62,681 nucleotides of DNA, from assembly GCA_944319795.1 (NCBI GenBank), contig CALUFA010000014.1, positions 1 through 62,681 on the forward strand. The letters are read 5' to 3'. Positions 9,101-17,134 of the stretch are shown here, piece after piece (positions within the stretch are counted from its first letter, which is position 1; each line of letters starts with the position of its first letter). The DNA comes from an uncultured Prevotella sp. Lineage in GTDB: Bacteria > Bacteroidota > Bacteroidia > Bacteroidales > Bacteroidaceae. The translations under genes and the position numbers were made by a program. Under the pieces are notes generated by a model. It was not told the DNA's origin. It worked only from the letters and a program-made list of their open reading frames with translations, and did no database searches.

Positions 9101-10670
9101 GCGACATTACGAGGCTCTCGCGTATGGAGTCGATGGCGGGGTTGGTTACCTGGGCGAACTGCTGGCGGAAGTAGTTGAACAGGGGCTGCGGACGGTCGCT
9201 GAGCACGGCCAGCGGCGTGTCGTTGCCCATAGCGGCGGTGGGTTCCTGGCCGGCGGTGCACATCGGGACGATGGTGTCGTCGATGTCTTCGGCGCCGAAG
9301 CCGAACATCAGCTCGCGCCTCATCAGGTCGTCTACGGCGTTGTCTACCTTGCGCCCGCTCCTCAGTTTCTCCAACTGAATGCGGTTGGTGGCCAGCCACT
9401 GGCGGTAAGGGTGGCCTGCGGCGAGCCTCTCCTTTATCTCGCCGTCGTAGTAGATGCGGCCCTCCTGCGTGTCGACGAGCAGTATCTTGCCGGGCTGCAG
9501 GCGGCCTTTCTCGGCTACCTCGGAGGGTTCGAAGTCCATTACGCCCACCTCTGACGCCACCACCATCATGTCGTTCTTGGTTATGGTGTAGCGCGCCGGG
9601 CGCAGTCCGTTGCGGTCGAGCATGCCTCCGGCGTAGCGGCCGTCGCTGAAGAGCAGCGCGGCCGGGCCGTCCCACGGCTCCATGAGTATTGAATGATACT
9701 CGTAGAAGGCCTTCAGGTCTTCGGATATGGGGTTCTTGTCGTTGAAGCTCTCGGGCACCATGAGCGCCATCGCGTGGGGCAGCGAGAGCCCCGACATGAC
9801 GAAGAACTCGAACACGTTGTCGAGGCTGGCCGAGTCGCTCATGCCGGGCTGCACTATGGGCGAGATGTCCTTGGGGTCGCCGAGGGCGTCTGAGCGGAGC
9901 ACGCTCTCGCGCGCCTGCATCCATCCGCGGTTGCCGCGTATGGTGTTTATCTCGCCGTTGTGGGCCAGCAGGCGGAAGGGCTGGGCCAGGCTCCACGTCG
10001 GAAAGGTGTTGGTGGAGAAGCGCGAGTGTACCAGGGCCAGTCCGCTGGTGAAGTAAGGGTTGGTAAGGTCGGGGAAGTACTGGCGCAGCTGCAGGCTCGA
10101 GAGCATGCCCTTGTAGACGATGTTCTTCGACGAGAGCGAGCATACGTAGAAGTCCTTGTCGGCCACGCGGCGCTCTATGCGCTTGCGTATGAGGTAGAGC
10201 GTGCGCTCGAATGCGGGCACGCGGTCGTCGGTCACTCCGGTTACGAACACCTGCTTGATGTCGGGTTCGGCGGCCAGCGCGGCCTCGCCGAGGCATCCCG
10301 GGTTGACGGGCACGCTGCGCAGGTGCATCAGCGAGAGCCCCTCGCGCTCTATCTCTTCTATCATCACGCTCAGTATGTCCTGCTGCCGCCCGGCGTCCTT
10401 GGGCAGGAACACGAGGCCCGTGCCGTATTTTCCCTTCTCGGGCACGGGTATTCCCTGCAGCAGTATGAACTCGTGGGGTATCTGGAGCATCACGCCCGCG
10501 CCGTCGCCGGTCTTGTTGTCGGCCCCCTCGGCGCCGCGGTGGCGCATGTTCTCGAGCACTTTCAGCGCGTTGTCTACGAGCTCGTGGCTCTTGTTGCCGT
10601 GGATGTTGACAACCATGCCGACGCCGCACGCGTCGTGCTCATACCCTGCATCATACAATCCTTTCCCCAT
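6183..10670 (-). CDS. gltB: Glutamate synthase large subunit
   Basis: A 1495-residue amidotransferase. Residues 1-14 form a short propeptide before the nucleophile Cys15 (DACGVG), opening the Ntn-type glutaminase domain (about 15-430). A central domain follows, then the FMN-binding synthase barrel (about 800-1200) with the [3Fe-4S] cysteines in CVMMRKCNLNTC, and the C-terminal GXGXG beta-helix (about 1240-1450) with repeated glycine motifs. The length is normal for bacterial GltB. It is first in the gltB-gltD unit and works with GltD in the cytosol to assimilate ammonia. The upstream region has two overlapping TAATTTTG boxes at 10725-10740. Confidence 0.97.
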   Translation of the reverse strand: MGKGLYDAGYEHDACGVGMVVNIHGNKSHELVDNALKVLENMRHRGAEGADNKTGDGAGVMLQIPHEFILLQGIPVPEKGKYGTGLVFLPKDAGRQQDILSVMIEEIEREGLSLMHLRSVPVNPGCLGEAALAAEPDIKQVFVTGVTDDRVPAFERTLYLIRKRIERRVADKDFYVCSLSSKNIVYKGMLSSLQLRQYFPDLTNPYFTSGLALVHSRFSTNTFPTWSLAQPFRLLAHNGEINTIRGNRGWMQARESVLRSDALGDPKDISPIVQPGMSDSASLDNVFEFFVMSGLSLPHAMALMVPESFNDKNPISEDLKAFYEYHSILMEPWDGPAALLFSDGRYAGGMLDRNGLRPARYTITKNDMMVVASEVGVMDFEPSEVAEKGRLQPGKILLVDTQEGRIYYDGEIKERLAAGHPYRQWLATNRIQLEKLRSGRKVDNAVDDLMRRELMFGFGAEDIDDTIVPMCTAGQEPTAAMGNDTPLAVLSDRPQPLFNYFRQQFAQVTNPAIDSIRESLVMSLTEYIGRVGTGILQPDESNCKMVRLPHPILNNTQLDILCNIRYKGFNTVKLPMLFECAKGAEGLRSALDSLCKEAAKSVDEGCNYIILSDRDIDETHAAIPSLLAVSAVHHYLISVGKRVQTALIVESGEIKETMHAALLLGYGASALCPYMVFAVLDDLVKRKKVQENYATAEANYIKAVKKALLKIMAKMGISTIRSYRGAKIFEPVGLSESLLKAYFGTEVSTIGGIGLETIARDAVAMHDAGFAKQAGDGFLPNLGQFHYRKDGIRHAWNPETIATLQLATRTGDYAKYKEFARLVDDKPEAIFIRDFLGFKRAAEPLDIDKVEPVSSIVKHFVAGAMSFGALSKEAHEAIALAMNKLGTRSNTGEGGEDSERFHSQIDGIPLSSKTKQVASGRFGVTTEYLVNAEEIQIKVAQGAKPGEGGQLPGFKVDEVIAKTRHSIPGISLISPPPHHDIYSIEDLAQLIFDLKNVNPRAAISVKLVAESGVGTIAAGVAKAKADLIVVSGSEGGTGASPASSMRFAGIPPEIGVSETQQTLVMNGLRGQVRLQVDGQLKTGRDIIIMSLLGAEEFGFGTLLLIVLGCVMMRKCNLNTCPLGVTTQNPELRRHFMGKYEYIVNYFTFLAQEVREYLAEMGYARLDDIVGHTELIERRPAAPGAAAGKAAMLDFGRLLHRAEGPCALYHTTGQRHDLDDVLDRRIIASARAAVDAREEVNLDYAIKNTDRAVGAMLSGEIAAKYGEAGLPDSTVNIKFKGSAGQSFGAFLARGVDFRLEGEANDYFAKGLSGGRVAILPPVRSGFSAQDNTIAGNTGLYGATSGELYVNGKVGERFAVRNSGAVAVVEGAGDHCCEYMTGGCVVVLGETGRNFAAGMSGGVAYVWDKRHDFDYFCNMDMVEINLVEESSYRKELHELIRQHYLYTGSALARQMLDDWGRYVDDFIQVVPIEYKRVLQEEQMRKLQQKIADMQRDY

Positions 10671-10724
10671 ATCTGTGTCTGAATTAAAGTTATGAAAAAT
10701 GTCAAATGAATATCAAATTGCCCA

Positions 10725-10740
10725 CAAAATTACAAAATTA
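10725..10740 (-). promoter_or_regulatory. Candidate gltB -7 boxes
   Basis: Two adjacent TAATTTTG boxes (10732-10725 and 10740-10733 on the minus strand) lie about 55-70 bases before the gltB ATG. No clear -33 TTTG is seen. The rest of 10741-10904 holds only a degenerate hairpin (about 10851-10900, ending CCTTATACCGAACTGAC) related to the ends of the family F elements. Confidence 0.4.
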
Positions 10741-10904
10741 CTTTCATTTAGATAAATATCCGGGCGTAAATTATAATATTTTTATCAACATAACGCCTTG
10801 CCGGGCGCCCTCCGGGCGGCCACACCTTATATATAAATACGTGGGTAAGGGATAAATAGGATGACTACGTTTTCCTTATACCGAACTGACACATTAATAC
10901 AAAA

Positions 10905-10964
10905 AATACAAAAAGCCGCCCCGGGCGCCGTCGGCCTGCTTAGCTGACGGCGCCCGGGGCGGCT
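10905..10964 (-). terminator. Strong intrinsic terminator
   Basis: On the minus strand a perfect 19-bp stem (10946-10964 with 10914-10932, core GCCCCGGGCGCCGTC) is followed by TTTTTGTATTTTTT. It lies about 25 bases after the stop of the secreted-protein gene at 10989. Confidence 0.85.
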
Positions 10965-10988
10965 GGCTTCCATGCCGCAACCGGCGGC

Positions 10989-12100
10989 CTACCTCGCCGT
11001 CTTAACGGCCCGGCGCGTGCCGTCGGCGTACTTGTCTACGCGTACCACTACGCCCTTGGCGGCTGCGCTTACGCGCCGTCCAGACAAGTCGTAATACTCA
11101 GAGGACGTAGGCGCGGCGGCCTGGCCTGACGCGGCATCGGCTATGCCGGCGGTTTGTGGCGCCCCGATGGTGATGTCATAGCATGCCATGTTGGTCATGA
11201 GCATTTCCAATTCCTCGTCGTAATACAGGTTGGACCACGCCCATCTGTCGTCCATAGTGTACGAGCCGTCGCCGTTCGGCCTGAACTCGCATACGTTTTG
11301 CACCTCGGCCTTGAGGTCTACCTCGTTGGGGTTGGTCACGCCGTCGTTGATGTATACCATCGTGCTGCTGTCGACCGTGTTGCTGTCGGCCGTTATGCAG
11401 CCGTTTTCCCCGTAAGGCATGAACACCCACAGCTCGGGATAATACGGCATGACGCCCTTCATGAAATGGCCGCCGAGGCGCGGGCTTTCATAGTCGACGA
11501 CGGTCGACTCTACCTCGGTCACTCCCTCTTTCGTCACTATCTTTGCCGTAAGGCTGCGCTCCACGGGCTTGTTGAACACGTCGCCGTCGTCGGCACGATA
11601 TGCGGAAACGCAAAACACGCTCGACAGCGTAGTACAGTACGGGTCTCCTTCATTGGCCCACATTATGTAGAAACGGTTTTCGGTGCCCATCACGGCGTCG
11701 TCCTTGAGGTTGAACGTAAGCGAATCGCACATCGTCTTGGAATCGCCGATGAAGAAGAAATATGCCAGGCCGTCGTACGTGCCGAGGGAATGGCTGCCGT
11801 AGACCGTAAGCTGCGCCCCGTCGTCGCTCAGCCTGCCCGTGAACCACGGCGTTTCGGGCATCACGCCGTAGTTGAAGAACAACGGGAAATACAGCAGGCC
11901 GTCGGTGCCGGGCACGCATTCCTCCAACGTAGTCTTGCAGAAAGCAAAATCAACCCGGTCGCTAATGGTGTCGACTTTTTCCCCCTGACGAAGAAGTATC
12001 CGCAACTCTAGACGTCTAAGTTCCGGGCTGCGGGCTCGACCTGCGCCGACGCTCCCGTTACCGACAGGAAAGCGGCGGCTAAAAGTAAAAGTTTTCTCAT
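10989..12100 (-). pseudogene. Secreted protein gene with frameshift behind the signal peptide
   Basis: From ATG 12100 a good signal peptide is read (MRKLLLLAAAFLSVTGASAQ, then VEPAARNLDV), but this frame stops at 12008-12010. The main part of the protein (about 340 residues, from roughly 12010 to 10989) is in the neighbouring frame and has no signal peptide of its own. So either one base has been lost or gained near 12010-12030, or the assembly has an error there. The mature part is rich in aromatic and acidic residues and ends in the tail YYDLSGRRV...KGVVVRVD, similar to the tails of two other secreted proteins in this window. No catalytic motif seen. A TAATTTTG box (12199-12206) lies upstream and a strong terminator downstream. 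Confidence 0.65.
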
Positions 12101-12198
12101 GTATGTAAATAATTAAAAAATAATGATTGCCGTTAATCAAACAAACCGCCCGTCAGGCGCGGCGGCGCAACAGCCGAGGCGGCTGCGGCCCGGCGGCG

Positions 12199-12206
12199 CA
12201 AAATTA
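12199..12206 (-). promoter_or_regulatory. Candidate -7 box of the 10989-12100 gene
   Basis: TAATTTTG on the minus strand, about 100 bases before ATG 12100. No matching -33 TTTG at 19-20 bases. A GC-rich hairpin lies in the leader. Confidence 0.35.
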
Positions 12207-12301
12207 ACGTTTTATAGCCGTCCGGGCAAATAATCCGTGTTAAAACAACGCCGGTAAGGTATAAGAAGAATGTAATCATGCTAAAAACAAATGGCATCAT
12301 C

Positions 12302-12449
12302 CTAAACCGTAAGAAGTCTGTGGCATACCGTCATTCCGGGCTTAGACCCGGAATCCAGTATAAAAAACGCTTTATTCGCAAAATGGTGTTTACTGGATTC
12401 CGGGTCTAAGCCCGGAATGACGGTATGCCACAGACTTCTTACGGTTTAG
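12302..12449. mobile_element. Palindromic element F, perfect 59-bp arms
   Basis: The arms 12302-12360 and 12391-12449 are perfect inverse copies over 59 bases around a 30-base loop. Each arm holds the small palindrome ATTCCGGGCTTAGACCCGGAAT-type core (8-base stems), so the element folds as a large hairpin with side hairpins. About 30-base similar direct sequences (GTTAAAACAA... at 12239 and GTTAATACAA... at 12481) flank it. The surrounding 12101-12780 holds no gene that I can support. Confidence 0.8.
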
Positions 12450-12570
12450 AATGAATACCTTTTCATTATACCGAACTGACGTTAATACAACTCCGGTAAG
12501 GCACAAAAAGTAAGGAAAAAACGAAACCATTCCAATATAAGCCATGCCCCGCCCGAGGGCACGCCCGATT

Positions 12571-12665
12571 AAGCCGCCTGCAAAAGGCCGCCTTTCACGC
12601 CGCAAAAGGCTACCTTTCACGCCGCGATATGCCGCCTTCGGCAAGGCGAAAGGCGGCCTTCGGGC
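12571..12665. repeat. Family G hairpin cluster
   Basis: Repeated GGCCGCCTTTCACGCCGC-like units in both orientations. A frame on the minus strand runs through it and the neighbouring element, but has no coding character. Confidence 0.55.
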
Positions 12666-12781
12666 AACGCCCTGGTAACCAGCGCCTTGCGCACGGCGCG
12701 CGGCACGGCGCGCCACAGTTCCCGGGGCAAGCGCCTTGCGGCCCGCCGTTCCGCTTTTTTTACGTTTTACCGCCCAACGGC

Positions 12782-12812
12782 TTTGCCGTTATGCATAAAA
12801 GCATTATCTTTG
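12782..12812 (+). promoter_or_regulatory. Promoter of the MsbA-like gene (predicts leaderless mRNA)
   Basis: TTTG (12782-12785), 19 bases, then TATCTTTG (12805-12812). The expected start of transcription, about seven bases on, falls at the ATG (12820), so the message should have no leader. Confidence 0.75.
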
Positions 12813-12819
12813 CAGGCAA

Positions 12820-14649
12820 ATGAAAGAATTCCTGCAAGTGCTGCGCCGATTCGTGCCGCCGTACAAGAAATACTTAGCCCTGACGGTAGTGTTCAACATC
12901 CTTTCGGCCCTGTTGAACATATTCTCGTTCATGGCCATAGTGCCTATATTACAGATTATCTTCAAGACGGGCGAGGCCACCGAGGTGACCAGCCTCATGG
13001 CGTGGGACTGGGACAACGCCAAGGACGTGCTCATGAACAACGCCGGCTATTACGTCGGCCGCATGGTGGGCGGCCTCGGGCCGGCCAACACGCTGTTGGT
13101 AGTCGGGCTGTTCCTCGCCTTCGCCACGCTGCTCAAGACGGGCGCCTACTTCCTCTCGTCGGCCTCGATAATACCGCTGCGCACGGGCGTCGTGCGCGAC
13201 ATCCGCAACCAGCTCTACCGCAAGATAACGTCGCTGCCCTTAGGCTTCTTCTCGGAAGAGCGCAAGGGCGACATCATAGCGCGCATGAGCGGCGACGTGC
13301 AAGAGGTTGAAAGCTCGATAATGTCGAGCCTCGACATGCTGTTCAAGAACCCCGTGTTCATCCTGTTCTACTTCACCACGATGCTCCTCGTAAGCTGGCA
13401 GCTCACGCTCTTCACGCTCGTGTTCGTGCCCCTGATGGGCTGGGTGATGGGCATGGTGGGCCGCAAGCTCAAGCAAAAGTCGATAAAGGCCCAGGCGCTG
13501 TGGAGCGACACGATGAGCCAGGTGGAGGAAACGCTCGGCGGACTGCGCATAATCAAGGCGTTCTGCGCCGAGGAGAAGATGAACCGCCGGTTCGACAAGA
13601 TAAACTCCGAATACCGCGACAACATACGCCGCGTGAACACGCGCCAGCAGTTGGCCCACCCCATGAGCGAGTTCCTCGGCACGCTGATGATAGTCATAGT
13701 GCTGTGGTTCGGCGGCATGCTCGTGCTCGGCGGCAAGAGCCTCAGCGGCCCCACGTTCATCTACTACATGGTGATACTTTACAGCATCATCAACCCCCTT
13801 AAGGAGTTCTCGAAGGCCGGCTACAACATACCCAAGGGACTGGCCTCGATGGAGCGCATCGACAAGATACTCAAGGCCGGGAACAACATCAAGGAGAGCC
13901 CGAACCCGGTACGCGTAAGCGAGTTCAAGGACAAGATAGAGTTCCGCGACGTGTCGTTCCGCTACGGCGAGAAATGGGTGCTGCGCCACATCAACCTCAC
14001 CATCGAGAAGGGCAAGACCGTGGCCATAGTGGGCCAGAGCGGCGGCGGCAAGTCGACCCTGGTCGACCTCATACCGCGCTACTACGACGTGCAAGAGGGC
14101 GAAGTGCTCATCGACGGCGTGAACGTCAAGGACATGGCCATACACGACCTGCGCCAGCTGATCGGCAACGTGAACCAAGAGGCCATACTCTTCAACGACT
14201 CGTTCCGGGGCAACATATCCTTCGGCGTCGACAACGCCACGCAACAACAGATAGAGGCCGCCGCCAAGATAGCCAACGCGCACGAGTTCATAACCGAGTC
14301 GGAGCACGGCTACGACACCAACATAGGCGACCGCGGCAGCCGCCTGTCGGGCGGACAGCGCCAACGCGTAAGCATAGCGCGCGCCATACTCAAGAACCCA
14401 CCGATACTGATACTCGACGAGGCCACGTCGGCACTCGACACCGAAAGCGAACGCCTCGTCCAACAGGCGCTCGAACGCCTCATGAAGACGCGCACCACAG
14501 TGGCCATAGCCCACCGCCTGTCGACCATCAAGAACGCCGACGAGATATGCGTAATCCACGAGGGCGAAATCGTCGAGCGTGGCACGCACGACGAACTACT
14601 CGCCAAGAACGGCTACTACAAGAAGCTCAACGACATGCAAAGCCTGTGA
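12820..14649 (+). CDS. MsbA-like ABC exporter (permease-ATPase fusion)
   Basis: A 609-residue half-transporter: six membrane segments in roughly residues 20-320, then the ATPase with Walker A GQSGGGKST (about 405-413), the ABC signature LSGGQRQR (about 508) and Walker B ILILDEATSALD (about 530). This is the arrangement of lipid A/lipid flippases. The neighbouring acyltransferase and glycosyltransferase support a role in moving lipid A or a related glycolipid across the inner membrane. The start at MKEFLQVLRRF matches homologues and sits exactly where a leaderless transcript would begin. A purine-rich degenerate repeat starts right after the stop. Drug or other lipid substrates cannot be excluded. 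Confidence 0.88.
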   Translation: MKEFLQVLRRFVPPYKKYLALTVVFNILSALLNIFSFMAIVPILQIIFKTGEATEVTSLMAWDWDNAKDVLMNNAGYYVGRMVGGLGPANTLLVVGLFLAFATLLKTGAYFLSSASIIPLRTGVVRDIRNQLYRKITSLPLGFFSEERKGDIIARMSGDVQEVESSIMSSLDMLFKNPVFILFYFTTMLLVSWQLTLFTLVFVPLMGWVMGMVGRKLKQKSIKAQALWSDTMSQVEETLGGLRIIKAFCAEEKMNRRFDKINSEYRDNIRRVNTRQQLAHPMSEFLGTLMIVIVLWFGGMLVLGGKSLSGPTFIYYMVILYSIINPLKEFSKAGYNIPKGLASMERIDKILKAGNNIKESPNPVRVSEFKDKIEFRDVSFRYGEKWVLRHINLTIEKGKTVAIVGQSGGGKSTLVDLIPRYYDVQEGEVLIDGVNVKDMAIHDLRQLIGNVNQEAILFNDSFRGNISFGVDNATQQQIEAAAKIANAHEFITESEHGYDTNIGDRGSRLSGGQRQRVSIARAILKNPPILILDEATSALDTESERLVQQALERLMKTRTTVAIAHRLSTIKNADEICVIHEGEIVERGTHDELLAKNGYYKKLNDMQSL

Positions 14650-14876
14650 GTTAAAAGTGAAAGGACGGAAAGCTGGAAAGGTGAAAAAAACGGAAGGCGG
14701 GAAAGGTGAGAGGGTGAGGAATCGAAAGGGCGAAAAGGCGAAAGGGCTGCAGCCTGTAAGGCGGCGGTAGCCGCCGGCCCGCTGATTGCGCCCGCCGGCC
14801 CGTTTGACCAATACGTCCCAGCCGCCCCGTCAGCCCCCGTCCGCCTCATCAGCCCCTCAGTCAAAAAAACAAAAGA
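14650..14876 (+). repeat. Polypurine then polypyrimidine spacer
   Basis: The first 100 bases are almost pure purine on the plus strand (degenerate GTGAAAGG/GGAAAG units, related to family B). After a GC-rich hairpin (GGCGGCGGTAGCCGCC) the last 80 bases are strongly pyrimidine-rich. No gene; ends at the acyltransferase start. Confidence 0.5.
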
Positions 14877-15758
14877 ATGTCCAACCTGATGCAAGGACTG
14901 GCATACGCGGCGTTCTACCTCATATCGCTGCTGCCCTACAAGGCCCTCTATGCCCTGTCCGACATGTACTATCCCATACTTTACCACGCCCTGCGCTACC
15001 GCCGCGGCGTAGTAAGGCGCAACCTTGCCGCGGCCTTTCCCGGCAAGGACGGCGAGGACTTGGCGCGCATCGAGCGCGGATTCTACCGCTGGCTGTGCGA
15101 CTATTACGTCGAGACGCTCAAACTGATGACCGTGTCGCGCGGCGAACTGATGCGCCACGTAGAGTTCCGCGGCACCGAAGCAATCGAGAAGAGCTTCGAC
15201 CAAGGCAAGCCCTGCGCCGCCATACTCGGCCATTACTGCAACTGGGAACTGCTCACCGCCATCGGACTTACGCTCGGACGGCACCGCGAAGCCGTAATCG
15301 GGCTCGTATATACGCCCAAGACATGCAAGCTGCTCGACCGCCTCTTCATCAAGATAAGGCAGAACATGGGCGGCGTGTGCGTGCCAAAACAAGACGTGCT
15401 GCGCTACTTGGTGTCATTCAAGAACCAAGGGCTGGTGAACATATTCGGCTACATCGCCGACCAAAGGCCCAAGAACCAGGCCATACACCTGCACCTGCCC
15501 TTCCTCGGACAAGACACGCCCGTGTTCACCGGAGCGGAGCGGATAATGAGGAACATGGACGACACCGTGTTCTACGTAGACATGGAACGCCCCGAACGGG
15601 GCAAATACATATACACGTTCAAGCAGCTTACCGACCGCCCGGCCGAACTGCCCGAACACGAAATAACAAGGAGGTTCTTCGCCATGCTCGAACAAACCAT
15701 CCGCCGCGACCCACGCTTCTACCTGTGGATACACGACCGATGGGAAGTAAGAAGGTGA
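14877..15758 (+). CDS. LpxL/HtrB-like lipid A acyltransferase
   Basis: A 293-residue member of the lysophospholipid/lipid A late acyltransferase family. It has a membrane-anchoring N-terminal helix (about 5-35) and the catalytic H-x4-E motif HYCNWE at about 119-124, followed by the family blocks RQNMGG and DQRPKNQ. The enzyme should transfer an acyl chain to lipid A precursors at the cytoplasmic face of the inner membrane. It lies between the MsbA-like exporter and a glycosyltransferase on the same strand, which fits lipid A assembly. The length is normal. Which acyl chain and position it serves cannot be told from sequence. Confidence 0.9.
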   Translation: MSNLMQGLAYAAFYLISLLPYKALYALSDMYYPILYHALRYRRGVVRRNLAAAFPGKDGEDLARIERGFYRWLCDYYVETLKLMTVSRGELMRHVEFRGTEAIEKSFDQGKPCAAILGHYCNWELLTAIGLTLGRHREAVIGLVYTPKTCKLLDRLFIKIRQNMGGVCVPKQDVLRYLVSFKNQGLVNIFGYIADQRPKNQAIHLHLPFLGQDTPVFTGAERIMRNMDDTVFYVDMERPERGKYIYTFKQLTDRPAELPEHEITRRFFAMLEQTIRRDPRFYLWIHDRWEVRR

Positions 15759-15832
15759 ACGGACGACAGCCGCCGCCCACGCCCGTGCGGCACGGCGGGC
15801 GCTACGCCTCCTATAAAACTACAACCATTAAG

Positions 15833-16966
15833 ATGACGATTGGATACGACGCGAAAAGCATAGTCAACGACGTTGCCGGCATAGGCAACTACGCAAGGAC
15901 GCTGGTGAACGACATGCAACAGGTAGTTCCGCCCGGAACGACGCTCTACCTATACGCCCCCGACCGCGGCAACGACGCGCTGAGGCGGCAGGTAACCGAA
16001 AGCCAAAGCGCACGCTACGTCTACCACGGCGGATACAACGGCCGCCTGGCGCAGGCACTGTGGCACATGCGCGGCATCGTGAAAGACCTCGTCCGCGACG
16101 GCGTAAAGCTCTACCACGGCCTCTCGGGCGAACTGCCGGCAGGCATCAAGGAGGCAGGCATCAAGACCGTTGTCACCATACACGACCTCGTTTTCATGCG
16201 CCATCCCGAGTATTACAACTGGATCGAGCGCAAGGTAATGGCATGGAAGTTCCGCAAGACCTGCCAAGAGGCCGACCACATCATAGCCACCAGCGAGTGC
16301 ACCAAGCGCGACGTGATGCTCTACGGAGGAGTAACGCCCGAGAAGATAGACGTAATCTACCAAAGCTGCGGCTCTTACTACAAGCTGCCAGAGAGCGAGA
16401 AGAAGATGCACGAGGTGCACACCGACTACATGCTGCCCGAGCGCTACATCGTAAGCGTGGGCACCATCGAGGAGCGCAAGAACGCCATACTCGCCGTAAA
16501 GGCGCTCAGGCTGCTGCCCGACGACCTAAGCCTCGTCATCGTGGGAAAGCCCACGCCCTACGCCGAAAAGCTGAAACGATACGTAGCCGCCAACGGTCTC
16601 AAGCGCCGGGTGATGTTCCTCCACAACGTGCCGGCCGACGACATGCCGGCCATTTACCAGATGGCCGAAGCGTGCGTCTACCCCTCGCGCTACGAAGGTT
16701 TCGGACTGCCGGTGATCGAGGCCATACAGAGCCGGCTGCCGGTGGTGGCCTGCACGGGCAGCTGCCTCGAGGAGGCGGGCGGCAACGCCACGCTATACGT
16801 AGACCCCGACGACGTCTACGCTATGGCGCACGCCATAAAGCTGACGCTCAAGGGGGCGCCGGGGCGCGACGAGCGCATAGCCGAAGGGCTGCAATACATA
16901 TCGCGCTTCGAGAACAACAACGTGGCGCAGAGCGTGCTGAACGTTTACGAAGAATTGATGAAATGA
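15833..16966 (+). CDS. Glycosyltransferase family 4
   Basis: A 377-residue GT-B fold enzyme. The N-terminal half opens MTIGYDAKSIVNDVAGIGNY with the glycine-rich acceptor-side loop. The C-terminal half carries the GT4 nucleotide-sugar signature EACVYPSRYEGFGLPVIEA (E-x7-E). I choose ATG 15833, because the open frame runs far upstream only through the acyltransferase gene in another frame. It follows the acyltransferase by 74 bases and ends before a strong terminator, so it is probably the last gene of the exporter-acyltransferase-GT4 unit. The sugar and acceptor are unknown; lipopolysaccharide or capsule assembly is the likely pathway. Confidence 0.88.
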   Translation: MTIGYDAKSIVNDVAGIGNYARTLVNDMQQVVPPGTTLYLYAPDRGNDALRRQVTESQSARYVYHGGYNGRLAQALWHMRGIVKDLVRDGVKLYHGLSGELPAGIKEAGIKTVVTIHDLVFMRHPEYYNWIERKVMAWKFRKTCQEADHIIATSECTKRDVMLYGGVTPEKIDVIYQSCGSYYKLPESEKKMHEVHTDYMLPERYIVSVGTIEERKNAILAVKALRLLPDDLSLVIVGKPTPYAEKLKRYVAANGLKRRVMFLHNVPADDMPAIYQMAEACVYPSRYEGFGLPVIEAIQSRLPVVACTGSCLEEAGGNATLYVDPDDVYAMAHAIKLTLKGAPGRDERIAEGLQYISRFENNNVAQSVLNVYEELMK

Positions 16967-16985
16967 CGGCCCTTCGGCCCCAACA

Positions 16986-17033
16986 AGCTGATGTCCGCAA
17001 AACCACGGGAGTTTTGCGGACATCAGCTTTTTG
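16986..17033 (+). terminator. Terminator after the GT4 gene
   Basis: AGCTGATGTCCGCAAAAC (16986-17003) pairs perfectly with 17011-17028 and is followed by a run of T. Confidence 0.85.
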
Positions 17034-17134
17034 CTATTATCATACGCAAGTACTGTACAAATAATAATGAAACGGAATAATCATAAAGGGTAAGAAGTCG
17101 GCGGCGTGCCGCCGGCGGGCACGCCGCGCGGCGC

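Noticed and set aside
12390-12716. Open frame of 108 codons on the minus strand
   Set aside because: It runs through a palindromic element and family G hairpins, has arginine-rich random composition and no promoter of its own.
14786-15832. 349-codon extension of the GT4 gene
   Set aside because: It is the shifted reading of the acyltransferase gene; the GT4 fold begins at 15833.
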